Source: Mikania micrantha (Eukaryota; Streptophyta; Magnoliopsida; Asterales; Asteraceae). Taken from it: a DNA stretch of 64,000 bases. A program made the translations under genes and the position numbers. The stretch lies in contig CM018695.1 of assembly GCA_009363875.1 (NCBI GenBank), forward strand, positions 46,907,161-46,971,160. Direction: 5' to 3'. Below, piece by piece: positions 34,080 to 44,956 of the stretch. The notes under the pieces are model-generated. The model searched no databases. It was given only the letters and a program-made list of their open reading frames with translations, and had not been told where the DNA came from. The number at the start of each line of letters is the position of its first letter. Position 1 is the stretch's first letter.

Positions 34080-34420
34080 TCACCAAATATAGGCAAGGGC
34101 ATAGTCATGGTCTATTGAAGCGGTGGTGGGCTGACGGCTTGATGAGTTGCGACTGATTCCTACGAATGCTCTATACATAAACTTTCTTCGGTTTATCATG
34201 AGTATGTTGGTGTTAGGATTTGGTGAGGAGAATCTGAGGTTTAGTCTTTGAGTTGTAAAGGTTTAAGATTTTGACACTAAATATAGTAAAGGACACATGG
34301 TCATGTTTATCAAAATGGTAGTGGGATGGCGGTTGGATAGGTGGCGACCGACTTCTAAGTATACCCTATACATAAACTTAGTTCGGTTTAACATGGATGT
34401 GTCAGTGATATGATTTAGTG
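34080..34420 (+). ncRNA. Structured-motif copies 16 and 17 (array unit 3)
   Basis: Same pair as in units 1 and 2: CACCAAAT...ATTTGGTG then CACTAAAT...ATTTAGTG, each enclosing GGTGGGCTGACGGCTTG- or AGTGGGATGGCGGTTGG-type cores. Confidence 0.6.
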
Positions 34421-34441
34421 AGGAGAAATCTTGGGAATTGG

Positions 34442-35040
34442 TACGGCGCCATTTGGAGCTCTTTATGGTAGAATATGTCGGTCACCTACGTGTTGGACTG
34501 AGACCGGAGAATCGCAGATCATGGGTCCCGGGATCATTCAAGAAACGACTAAAAATATTCACTGGATCCACAACAATTTGTGAGCTGCTCGCAGTCGACA
34601 AAAGAGTCACGCATTTACACGTCGTAAGCCTTTAGAATTTCAAGTTGATGATACGGTTTTACTTAAAGTCTCACCATGGAAGGGATTTGTACGCTTCGTG
34701 AAGAAAGGTAAGGTTGCCGGCACGTTATGTTGGCCCTTTTAGGATTCTTGAACAAATTAGGAACGTTCTCTACAAGCTAGAACTTCCTCCTGAACTTGGT
34801 AATGTGTACCCAACCTTCCATTTGTCAAATTTGAAGAAATGCGTAGCTGATCTGGATCTTCAAGTACCGTTCGATGATATTCGCATCGACGATACAATGC
34901 ACTTCGTTGAGAAACCAGTCGAGATTATGGACAATGATGTTAAGAAACTCAAACGTAGTCAAATTTCAATTGTCAAAGTACGATGGGAGTCGAAGCGGGT
35001 TCAGAGTTCATCTCGGTACGAGAAGATCAAAGAAAGCTTA
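34442..35040 (+). pseudogene. Integrase C-terminus / chromodomain tail, array unit 4
   Basis: The tail is open at 34,714-35,208 (YVGPFRILEQIRNVLYKLEL ... PVEIMDNDVKKLKRSQISIV), then runs frameshifted into the linker. The integrase part is frameshifted. Confidence 0.75.
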
Positions 35041-35368
35041 TTTTTTAACACTTACTCACCACAGTTACTCCAAGCTGAATTTCAGGACGAAATTCCCTCA
35101 ACTAGGGTAGACTGTAACATCACTACATTTCAGGTAGTTGTTATTTCACATACTATTTTATTGATAAAACACATTATGCTAATTGAATGCTTTGATGTTG
35201 AAATATGACATGAACACTGATTTACACTATTGAGAACTCAAGTTAACATGCATAAACCATGGGGAATTTAGTATGTAATATAACTAGACATACCCATAGT
35301 GTTTATTGAAATTGAATATGCAGGGTACATTTTGATTGAATGGCATTGGTAGTAGTGTAGTATGCTGT

Positions 35369-35708
35369 CACCAAATATAGGCAGGGCATAGTCATGGTCT
35401 ATCGAATAGGTGATGGGCTGGCGGCTGGATAAGTTGCGACTAATTCCTACGAATGCTCTATACATAAACTTTCTTCGGTTTATCATGAGTATGCCGGTGT
35501 TAGGATTTGGTGAGGAGAATCTAAGGTTTAGTCTTTGAGTTGTAAAGGTTTAAGGTTTTGTCACTAAATATAGTCAATGACACATGGTCTTGGTTTATCG
35601 AAATGGTGGTGGGATGGCGACTAGATAGGTTGTGACCTACTTCTAAGTATGCCCTGTACATAAATTTATTTCGGTTTATCATGGATGTGTCAGTGATATG
35701 ATTTGGAG
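35369..35708 (+). ncRNA. Structured-motif copies 18 and 19 (array unit 4)
   Basis: Second copy of the pair ends ATTTGGAG instead of ATTTAGTG, so its outer arm is partly lost. Confidence 0.55.
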
Positions 35709-35729
35709 TGGAGAATTTTTGGGCTTTGG

Positions 35730-36309
35730 TATGGCGCCAACTGGAGCTCTTTATGGTAGAAATTGTCGGTCACTTATATGTGAGACTGAGACCGGCGAAT
35801 CGCAGATCACGGGTCCCGGGATCATTGAAGAAACGACAGAAAATATTCACCAGATTCGCGACAATTTGTTAGCTGCTCGCAGTTGACAAAAGAGTAACGT
35901 GTTTACACGTCATAAACCTTTAGAATTTTAAGGTGATGATATGGTTTTACATAAAGTCTCACCATGGACGGGAATTGTACGCTTCAGGATGAGATGTAAG
36001 CTTGCCCCATGTTATGTTGGCCCTTTAAAGATTCTTGAACGAATCATGAACGTCGCCTACAAGATAGAACTTCCTCCTGAACTCAGTAATGTGTACCCAA
36101 ACTTCCATGTATCAAATTTGAAGAAATTCTTAGCTGATCAGGATCTTCAAGTACGGTTTGATGATATTCGCATTGACGGTACCATGCACTTCGTTGAGAA
36201 ACCAGTCGAGATCATGGACCATGATGTTAAGAAACTCAAACGCAGTCGAATTTCAATTGTCAAAGTACGATGGGAGTCGAAGCGGGGTCCAGAGTTCACC
36301 TGTGAATGA
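35730..36309 (+). pseudogene. Integrase C-terminus / chromodomain tail, array unit 5
   Basis: Open at 35,698-35,886 (MAPTGALYGRNCRSLICETE) and at 35,941-36,309 (YVGPLKILERIMNVAYKIEL ... VKVRWESKRGPEFTCE). A stop and frame change separate the two parts. Confidence 0.75.
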
Positions 36310-36655
36310 CAAGATCAAATGAAGCATAAGTATCCAAACTTATTCACTGCAGTTACTCCAAGCTGAATTTCGGGACGAAATTTCCTCAACTAGGGGAGAC
36401 TGTAACATCATTGCATTTCAGGTAGTTGTTATTTCAAATACTGTTTTATTGATAGAACATATTACGCTAATTGAATGCTTTGATGTTGAAGTATGATATG
36501 AACACTGATTTACGCTATTGAGAACTCACATTTAACATGCATAAACCATGGGGAATTTAGTTTGTAATATAACTAGACATACCCATAGTGTTTATTGAAG
36601 TTGAATACGCAGGGTATATTTTGATTGAATGGTATTGGTAGTAGTGTAGGATTAT

Positions 36656-37000
36656 ATCACCAAATATAGGCAAGGGCATAGTCATGGTCTATCGAAGAGG
36701 TGGTGGGCTGACGGCTTGATAAGTTGCGACTAATTCCTACGAATGCTCTGTACATAAACTTTCTTCGGTTTATCATGAGTATGTCGGTGATAGGATTTGG
36801 TGAGGAGAATCTAAGGTTTAGTATTTGAGTTGTAAAGGTTTAAGGTTTTGACACTAAATATAGTAAAGGACACATGGTCATGGTTTATCGAAATGGTGGT
36901 GGGATGGCGGCTGGATAGGTTGCGACCGACTTCTAAGTATGCCCTATACATAAACTTATTTTGGTTTATCATGGATGTGTCAGTGATATGATTTAGTGAG
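36656..37000 (+). ncRNA. Structured-motif copies 20 and 21 (array unit 5)
   Basis: Both outer arms kept (CACCAAAT/ATTTGGTG; CACTAAAT/ATTTAGTG). Confidence 0.6.
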
Positions 37001-37008
37001 GAGAATTT

Positions 37009-37521
37009 TTGGGAATTGGTATGGCGCCATTTGGAGCTCTTTATGGTAGAAAATGTCGGTCACTTATATGTTTAACTGAGACCGGCGAATCGCAGATCAC
37101 GGGTCCAGGGATCATTCAAGAAATGACTGAAAAGATTCGCCAGATGCGTGACAATTTGTTAGCTGCTCGTAGTCGAGAAATGAGTAACGTGTTTACACAT
37201 CGTAAACCATTAGAATTTCAAGTTGATGATATGGTTATACTTAAAGTCTCACCATGGAAGGGAATTGTACGCGTCAAGAAGAAATGTAAGCCTGCCACAC
37301 GTTATGTTGGCCCTTTTAAGATTCTTGAACGAATCTGGAAGGTTTCCTACAAGCTAGAACTTCCTCCTGAACTCAGTAATGTCTACCCAACCTTCCATGT
37401 GTCAAATTTGAAGAAATGCTTAGGTTATCAGATTCTTCAAGTACCGCTCGATGATATTCGCATTGACGATACAATGTACTTCGTTGAGAAACCAGTCGAG
37501 ATCATGGACCATGATGTTTAG
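37009..37521 (+). pseudogene. Integrase C-terminus / chromodomain tail, array unit 6 (best preserved)
   Basis: A 170-codon open frame covers MAPFGALYGRKC, SPWKGIV (W kept), YVGPFKILERIWKVSYKLEL, HVSNLKKCL and PVEIMDHDV before a stop. It is the only unit whose integrase C-terminus and tail share one frame. There is no catalytic integrase domain and no start context, so expression as a protein is not supported. Confidence 0.7.
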
Positions 37522-37944
37522 AAACTCAAAAGCAGTCGAATTCTAATTGTTAAAGTACGATGGGAATCGAAGCGGGGTCCATATTTCACCTGGGAACGAG
37601 AAGATCAGATGAATCCTATGCATCCACACTTATTCACTACAGTTACTCCAAGCTGAATTTCGGGACGAAATTTTCTCAACTAGGGGAGACTTTAACATCA
37701 CTGCATTTCAGGTAGTTGTTATTTCACATACTATTTTCTTGATAGAACACATTATGCTAATTGAATGCTTTGATGTTGTAGTATGATAAGAACACTGATT
37801 TATGCTATTGAGAACACAAAGTGAACATGTCTAAACCATGGGGAATTTAGTTTGTAATATAACTAGACATACCTATAGTGTTTATCGCAGTTGAATACGC
37901 ATGGTATATTTTGTTTGAATGGTATTGGTAGTAGTGTAGGATTA

Positions 37945-38290
37945 AATCACCATATATAGGCATGGGCATAGTCAAGGTCTATCGAAGAGGTGGTGGGCAG
38001 GGGGCGGATAAGTTGCGACAGATTCCTACGTATTCCCTATACATAAACTTTCTTCGATTTATCATTAGTATGTCACTGTTAGGATTTGTTGAGGAGAATC
38101 TGAGGTTTAGTCTTTGAGTTGTAAAGGTTTAAGGTTTTATCACTAAATATAGTCAAGGACACATGGTCATGGCTTAACGAAATGCTGGTGGGACGGCGGC
38201 CGGATAGGTTGCAACCGAAACCTACGCATGCTCTATACATAAACTTATTTCGGTTTATCATGGATGTGTCAGTAACATGATTTAGTGAGA
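37945..38290 (+). ncRNA. Structured-motif copies 22 and 23 (last LTR)
   Basis: The first copy is degraded in its outer arm (CACCATAT/ATTTGTTG). The second retains CACTAAAT/ATTTAGTG. Confidence 0.5.
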
Positions 38291-38492
38291 AGAATTCTTG
38301 GGAAATTGGATTTGGTAAACATATTAAAATAATAATGATAATGAGAAACAATTACGCATTGGTTAGATCACAAGTACAATTATAAACGCGAATGTTGTTT
38401 CAGAAAGGTTAGCCTAATAGTGTGTTCGTGTGGGTGAAGATTCACACGAATACATCTATTAGGAATAATAATTCTGAAACGATGTTCCAGGC

Positions 38493-38500
38493 TATAAAAG
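38493..38500 (+). promoter_or_regulatory. TATA box of the array-closing LTR
   Basis: TATAAAAG in CAGGCTATAAAAGCCCG, followed by CT-rich sequence. Confidence 0.6.
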
Positions 38501-38889
38501 CCCGTTCTTTCCCTTCTTCATTCATTTTTCACACTCATTGTCTCTCTAAAACTCTTCCACCGTCCACTTTCTCTCTCTAAAACCTCTCTCTAGATATCTC
38601 TCTCGAATCTCCACTATCTCACTTGATTTTTGTTGCAAAACTTTTCCCCACATGTAAAGATCAAGAACCCACAAAGATTTTTGGAGCTATTACAACCTCC
38701 AAGAAGGTAAATCTGAGTGATTTCTTTGAGGTTTTGAGCTCCAACAAGAACCAGTGCTTTTACAAACTTAAAACCTTATTAACCTTTCTTAGAAACATGA
38801 GAATCATGATCTCCAAACCATATGAAAACCTGCAAATAACTTGAAGATGTTTGCAGCAGCATATGGAAGACGATGAATAGTGTATGTCA

Positions 38890-39240
38890 AACTTAGTAGT
38901 GTCGACAGGGACACTTTCGAACTTACTAGTCTCGACAAGCACCCTCATCTAACTTAACTTTTTTCGAACTTGTGCTCCAACGATACTGATCTGGCGAGAT
39001 TGTCTCCATCGATATTTTTGGGACAAGCTGCCATCGAACTTAATAGGTTCGATGATGTCTCATCGATATTAACAGTCTTGACCAAGGTCTCCGTCGAACT
39101 TAGCCATCGAAACTAACCTTCGAACTTAGTCCATTTGTCTGTCGATATTAGATTCATCGAACCTGATAATCTCGATAACCATTTCCTCGAACATATTAAT
39201 ATCGATGGATTGGTGGGTGTGTCGATTCAACTAATATCGA
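38890..39240 (+). repeat. Reiterated TCGAAC / TCGATA words
   Basis: TCGAACTTA, ATCGAAC, CTCGACAA and ATCGATATTA recur every 12-30 bp, about 20 times, in a position equivalent to the CGAACC blocks of the other LTRs. Confidence 0.65.
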
Positions 39241-40469
39241 TGGATGTATACACACATAATAATAACTAACTTAAAGAGTATATTTGCATGCATCCATGTA
39301 CGCATCCATGCATGCATGTATATTCTAAGTTACCACCTTTTATAAAATCTATACATATAAGTTAAAATGACTTAGCCTTTGAATTAATGTCACCATCATT
39401 ATTTAACTAAACCTAATAAAGTTTTAGAACCCTAAATTATGATGGTTACAACTTATGTAAGACATAAATATATCATTTTAACTTGGATAAACTCACACGG
39501 ATAATACGATTCCTAAATTTTAAAATTAAACACACAACACATTTCACATGGATAAGAACACATGAATTCATGAGTACAACACATATGAAAAATACAGGTT
39601 GTTGAGTTGTTGTTGGTCCCACAATAGTGAGCGTTCATTTCACAAACGCAAATCCCTAACATCACTGTGAATTCTCATAACCCCCTTTTTAAATCTTTTT
39701 ACTTTTAAACTCAGTGGTGGAACATGTATACTTAAACTCTTTTGCTTTGATATAACACTTGTGAAACTTGGATATCATTGATGTATTGACACTAGACTCG
39801 CATAATGATTCATCACACTGTTGATTGACTCAACTTCGTTCTCCGCATTGCATAGGATAAACTCTAATGCATATAGAACCATCGTTGATTGAGTTGACTA
39901 CGGTCCTCCGCCATGATTCCTCATACTGCTGATTGAGTTGACTTCGGTCCTCTGTAGTACATTAAGTTAAACTCATTATTGTGATTATTGGATTGAACTT
40001 ACTTGGAATTTTGGTTGAACTTACTTGGATTATTTGTGATCTGCTTGTTAGTGAATGTACAGGATATGATCATCTTTACAGGTTCACATGTGTTCAATAA
40101 AACTCTTACAATCACTTTTGGTGTGTGTTAATCTTATGATTACTCACCAACTACATCTGTAGTTGACATTTGATTTTCTACATGTTTCAGGGAATGAGGA
40201 GAAGTAGGTAGAGAATGATATCTTTACATCTTTTGGATATCATCACTTAGCTAAATTAACTGGATCACTGAAGACTAAGATTTAGTTAAATTAAATACAT
40301 CTTTTGCTTATTTTGTTGAAATTGATTCATGATAGAAATGATTTTTGTGTAAATACTTTAAATGATTATATGAAATTTGATGATGCATTTTAGTTGCCCA
40401 CGAACATTTAAACAATCTGCACATTCCTCGTGATATCCCGACGTTTCCGCCGTCGGTTGGGGTGTTACA

Positions 40470-41103
40470 CATTATTTAGGAATTCAAGTCACGCAGTATT
40501 TGAGTGAAATTAAAATTTCACAATCTAACTATGCAATGAGGATTTCGAAAGAAGCAGGAATGACTCATTGCAACTCCACCAAATGCCCAATGGAGCCTGG
40601 AGCAATTGTGTCAAAAGATGAAAACGGAGAACTAGTTAATCCAACAACATACCGAAGAATGATTGGGTGTTTATGGTATCTCTTGCACACTAGACGGGAT
40701 CTCTCCTTTGCAGCAAGTGTTGCTAGCAGTTTCATTATCGTCATGTGAAGCCGAGTTTCTGGCCGTAACTGCAGCAGCATGCCAAGCGCTTTGGCTGCAA
40801 GGTGTTCTTGTGGAGATAACCAGATGGAAGGAAAACTCGATATTACTTAAAGTTGATAATAAGTCAGCTTTGGCATTAACGAAAAACCCAGTTTTCCATG
40901 GTAGAAGTAAATATATTCATATTCGTTATCATTTTATTCGCGAGTTTGTGGATCGTGAACAAGCTCTGGTGAAGCATGTTAGTAGAGAAGAACAAAAGGC
41001 TAATATTTTGACAAAAACTTTAGCTCAAGTCAAGTTTAACGAGATGAGACAGCTACATGGAGTAGAAGACCTGCCTAGTTTGATTCAAAAATTAGGGTGG
41101 TGA
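40470..41103 (+). pseudogene. Ty1/copia RT end and RNase H fragment
   Basis: Opens at HYLGIQVTQYLSEIKISQSN (RT connection), then RRMIGCLWYLLHTRRDLSFA. Here a deletion of the order of 80 codons joins directly to LSSCEAEFLAVTAAACQALW in another frame. The remainder keeps the RNase H landmarks SSCEAEF, LKVDNKSAL and ANILTKTLAQVKFNEMRQLH, and stops at 41101-41103. The upstream half of this copia element is missing to the left of the inserted LTR. Confidence 0.85.
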
Positions 41104-41240
41104 ATGTTGGTTTAATTTCAAATCGATCCATATGAATAGGGATCGACCCGTGTGGTAGAGGCGGTGTGGCCAAAGCCTAAAGGGATAAACTCAAACTAAT
41201 TTTTTATTATTTGGTAATTAAGTCGTGGTTACCAAGTTGA

Positions 41241-41243
<3 letters not shown>
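41104..41243 (+). mobile_element. Start of copia 3' LTR
   Basis: A purine stretch TTAGGGTGGTGAA precedes TGTTGGTTTAATTTC, a typical copia LTR start. It is cut off by the TA microsatellite at 41244. The continuation beyond the MITE chain could not be identified with confidence. Confidence 0.55.

Positions 41244-41313
<70 letters not shown>
41244..41313. repeat. TA microsatellite
   Basis: About 35 uninterrupted TA units. It borders the first MITE of the chain. Confidence 0.98.
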
Positions 41314-41318
<5 letters not shown>

Positions 41319-41564
41319 AGGATCCGTTCTTAACCCTCCTTATTGACATAACCCGAATTAACCCATGAAGATAACCCCGAATCTTTTGTTTTTTTTTCAA
41401 AATCTTTGTTTTACAAGTACAAGAGTATGTTCTTTTATGTGTTTGTGCAAATTCTTTTTCGTTTGAGATCCTACATCACTGTAATTTGCCTTACAGCACT
41501 GTAAATATTAAAGTGGGTTAATTCGGGTTATGTCAATAAGGGTGGTTTATTATAGGATGCGAAT

Positions 41565-41566
<2 letters not shown>
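41314..41566. mobile_element. TA-flanked MITE M1
   Basis: 253 bp between TA tracts, with 27-bp perfect internal arms at 41338-41364 and 41515-41541 (CCTTATTGACATAACCCGAA...). No coding capacity. Confidence 0.8.
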
Positions 41567-41608
<42 letters not shown>

Positions 41609-41611
<3 letters not shown>

Positions 41612-42863
41612 AAGTGATCTATTCATAACCTTAGGATTAAGAAATAACCCAATAACCTCACCATATTTGAGGATCAAATTTTAAGATTCTAATCTAATGG
41701 TTCATATTAAATTATAATAAAAGAATATATTTGATTTGAAAGAAAATAGAATAAGGGTATTAATGTAATTTGCTATATTATTAAAGTTATCCCCTCTTTT
41801 TTTATACATCCATAACTTTTTTATACTATAATATTTTTTATAAAAATTGCACCATTTTACTTGTCTTGTTTTTCTCTTTAATTATGTTATAGTCTTGACT
41901 GGGTTTTTTTATTTTTTTTTCGGATGTTCATATTTACACCAATGTAACAAATATAAAAATAACAAATTATTTGTAGAATAAATAGGGGTTACGTTTAAGA
42001 GTGTAAACGAGCCAAGCCGATCCCGAGCTCGTTAATTACGTTATATTCTTGACTAGGTTTTTTTTAATTTTTCTGGATGCTCGTTAATTACGTTATATTC
42101 TTGATTTTGTAACGAATTTTTGTTTTTAAAGTATTAAAATATGTTTACAATCTTGTAGATATAATTTTTAAATTATTAAAATGTATTTACAATCTTATAG
42201 ATGTAACAAATATTGGTTTTTATCAACAAAATGTTATAGTATTTTTTTTTTAAAGTATTAAAATGTATTTACAATCTTGTAGATATATTTTTTAAAGTAT
42301 TAAGATGTATTTACATTGACGAATTTTGGTTTTTATCAACAAAATGTTATAGTATTTTTTTTTAAAGTATTATAATGTATTTACAATCTTGTAAATATAA
42401 CGAATTTTGGAGCATCCGGAAAAAATAAAAAAACCTAGTCAAGAATATAACGCAATTAACGACCTCGAGATAGGCTTGGCTCGTTTACACTCTTAAACGT
42501 AACTCCTATTTATTTTACAACAATGTAAACCCAAATTCGTTACAAATAATTTGTTATTTTTATACTTGTTAGATTGGTGTAAATACGAGCATTCGAAAAA
42601 AAATAAAAAAACATAGTCAAGACTGTAACAGAATTAAAGAGAAAAATGAGACGAGTAAAACGGTGCAATTTTCATAAAAAAATATTATAGTATAAAAAAG
42701 TTATGGATGTATAAAAAAAGAGGGAGTAAGTTAGTACATAAACCAATTTACTAATATGCCCTTATCAGATTTAGTAACATAAATCCATGTGTTTAATTTT
42801 GATTGGGTAATTAGAGTTAGTGGGTTATTGCCATAAGGAGGGGTTATAATTAGATCACAATCC
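41609..42863. mobile_element. TA-flanked foldback element M2
   Basis: About 1,255 bp between TA tracts and largely palindromic. For example, the GTAAACGAGCCAAGCCGAT region near 42,004 is matched in inverse near 42,470, and the TTTACACCAATGTAACAAAT region near 41,930 in inverse near 42,560. The centre (about 42,100-42,400) holds three direct copies of an AAAGTATTAAAATGTATTTA-like phrase. No ORF. Confidence 0.75.
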
Positions 42864-42877
42864 TATATATATATATA

Positions 42878-43421
42878 GGGAAATGTTCAAATAATAACCA
42901 CTCTTAAAGCAATAACCCATATAACTTTGCCAAGATGAGGCCAAATCTTGAATTTTTTTTTTAACATTATTGTAGCACAATTAGAACACTATGTTCTTTT
43001 ATGAGTTTGTGAAAATATATCACCGTTTAAGGTATATATACATATCAAGGGTAATGTTCACATAATAGCACACTCTAAGCATTAACCCAAATAACTTTAC
43101 CAAGATTAAGCCAAATCTTGGATTAAATATTAATCACTATTTAATACGTAACATCTTTGTAAGTGTATAACTTATAGTATTGTAATTGTTTTAGGACCAA
43201 AACTTAAAATGATATTACGTCTTAAACAGTGATAATTTTCGCAAACTCGTAAAAGAAGAAACTTTTGTAAATGTGTTACAATGATGTTTTAAGAGTGGCT
43301 TATTATTGTAAATGTGTTACGTCTTAAACAGTGATAATTTTCGCAAACTCGTAAAAGAAGAAACTTTTGTAAATGTATTACAATGATGTTTTAAGAGTGG
43401 CTTATTATATGTTCACAATCC
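42878..43421. mobile_element. TA-flanked MITE M3, internally duplicated
   Basis: Starts GGGAAATGTTCAAATAATA. A second start of the same type lies at about 43,049 (GGGTAATGTTCACATAATA). About 90 bp are directly repeated (TTACGTCTTAAACAGTGATA at about 43,155-43,405). Ends GTTCACAATCC. Confidence 0.65.
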
Positions 43422-43429
43422 TATATATA

Positions 43430-43802
43430 GGGGAAAGATCAAATAAGAAGAAATTTTTGCCTAAGAAAAGTAAGAACTAATATAAGTTTGACATGTGGCA
43501 TTATAATTTAGGTTTAACATCTTATTTTTTATAATAGAATTTTATTTTTCAATAATAGATTCTTTTTTTGTACTGTATTTGTGTTTTTTGTACTGTATCT
43601 TTTATATTTTTTACTACATTTTTATATTTTTTGTATTGAATTCTTTTATTTTGTGATGGATTTTTATTTTTCGTACTGCTTTTTTTGTATTAAATTTTTG
43701 ATTACTAAATTTCTTGTTTTTATATTTTTATAATGGCACATGTCAAACTCATATTGCTTCTCACTGTTCAAGCAAAAATCTTTTCTTAGTGGATCTAACC
43801 TC
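43430..43802. mobile_element. TA-flanked MITE M4
   Basis: 373 bp. Imperfect inverted arms: AGTTTGACATGTGGC near 43,476 and GCACATGTCAAACTCA near 43,736. The interior reiterates TTTTTATATTTTTTGTA-like words. Confidence 0.7.
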
Positions 43803-43812
43803 TATATATATA

Positions 43813-44181
43813 GGGAAAGGATAAAAAACTAACCCACTAAATATGCAATAACCCGAAATAACCTGTCAAGATCAAGCCAAATCTTTGAATTTTTTTAATA
43901 TCATTGTAAACACATTTAGAAAACTTTCTTATTTTATGTGTTTACGTAAATTTATCACCGTTTGAGAGTTAACATCATTGTAAGTTTTTAACTTACAGCA
44001 CTGTAAGTGTTTTTAACCCAAAACTTAAAACGATGTTAACTCAAACGGTGATGAATATACGCAAAATCATAAAATAAAAAAGTGTTCTAAATGTGTTTAC
44101 AATGATGTTAAAATAATCAAAGATTTACCTTCATTTTGACGGGTTATTGCACATTTAGTGGGTTATGTATACTTCCATCCC
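43813..44181. mobile_element. TA-flanked MITE M5
   Basis: 369 bp. Ends GGGAAAGGATAAAAAACTAA and ...ATGTATACTTCCATCCC. The CTAACCCACTAAATATGCAA arm is matched in inverse near the right end (about 44,140-44,165). Confidence 0.75.
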
Positions 44182-44195
44182 TATATATATATATA

Positions 44196-44584
44196 GGGAG
44201 AGGTTCAAATGTTAACCCTCCCTTATATCGTTAGCCCGTGTTAACCTGGCATTTTTTTGTCCGAATCTTTGTTTTTTTCATGGTTTTTGTTATACATAAA
44301 TAGGGGGGTTTCTTTTTTGTGTTTTTGTTAATTCATCACCGTTTAGAAATTATTTACAAGTGTAAGTAAGTGTAAGTTACTTACATTAAGTGTAGTGTAA
44401 GTAAGTTACACTTACTTACACTTGTAAATAATTTATAAACGGTGATGAATTAGCAAAAACACTAAAAAGAAACCCCCCTATTTACGTATAACAAAATCCA
44501 TGAAAAAAACAAAGATTCGGGCAAAAAATGCCGGGTTAACACGGGTTAACGATATAAGGGAGGGTTAATAATGGAACCATCCCC
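44196..44584. mobile_element. TA-flanked MITE M6, near-perfect palindrome
   Basis: 389 bp. Arms around TTAACCCTCCCTTATATCGT pair over about 46 bp with two mismatches, and the complementarity continues inward to the centre at about 44,385, so nearly the whole element can fold into one hairpin. Confidence 0.85.
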
Positions 44585-44594
44585 TATATATATA

Positions 44595-44956
44595 TGAACT
44601 TTGCAAAATTATTTTAGGAGGCTCTGGTAAATTGATTAGTTGTGTGTTCACTTCTTCATGTTAGAGGTCAATAGTTCGATTATTTACCCTTTTTGGGAGC
44701 TTTTAGGGAGATGCCAGGCCTGTTCAGGAAACACCATCCATAAGAGTCAGATGGCCCATATGGGTCGTATGGATATTTTATCCCGATTAAATCTGACACA
44801 TCCAATCATAGTACTGACACGGTTCGTCGATGCCATCCATGTGACCCGTATGGTGCCAATCATTTGACTTCTTGGTGCGTGCATTAGTTATTTGACGTGA
44901 CGTTTGGAAAAACCCTCAGTTTGCGTGCGGATACATACTGTACAAGGAACAATATA
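44595..44956. other. Unassigned interval with the left TSD of solo LTR S2
   Basis: No coding sequence or repeat recognised. It ends with ATATA (44952-44956), the left target duplication of the following solo LTR. Confidence 0.5.

Larger units (their letters stand above)
30956..38310 (+). repeat. Tandem array of a 1.29-kb retrotransposon-derived unit
   Basis: Five full units and one partial. Junctions recur at the phrase TTGGGAATTGGTATGGCGCC at about 31,862, 33,154, 34,442, 35,730 and 37,020 (spacing 1,288-1,292 bp). The last copy runs into unduplicated LTR at about 38,310. Each unit contains the integrase C-terminus starting MAPFGALYGRKC, the chromodomain-like tail, TTTCGGGACGAAATT, a polypurine tract, TGTAACATCACTGC, about 0.6 kb of LTR start and two structured-motif copies. 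The first, partial unit starts within the chromodomain tail. The sequence type is that of element A. Confidence 0.92.
37691..40469 (+). mobile_element. Complete LTR closing the array (2,779 bp, element A family)
   Basis: Starts TTTAACATCACTGC (mutated TGTAAC) after the polypurine tract and ends CGGTTGGGGTGTTACA at 40469. The end matches the inverse of element A's LTR end (CGTCGGGAT...). A TATA box CTATAAAAG is at 38492-38500 and a TC-rich R region follows. A TCGAAC/TCGATA word block lies at about 38,890-39,240 in the place where other LTRs carry CGAACC words. The right flank is a copia coding sequence, so this LTR end marks an insertion into copia. Confidence 0.85.

Noticed and set aside
41218..41400. 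60-codon ORF with a YIYIYI run
   Set aside because: Translation of the TA microsatellite.
44595..44951. Continuation of the copia LTR after the MITE chain
   Set aside because: Position fits, but I could not align it to any other LTR in the window, so it is left unassigned.
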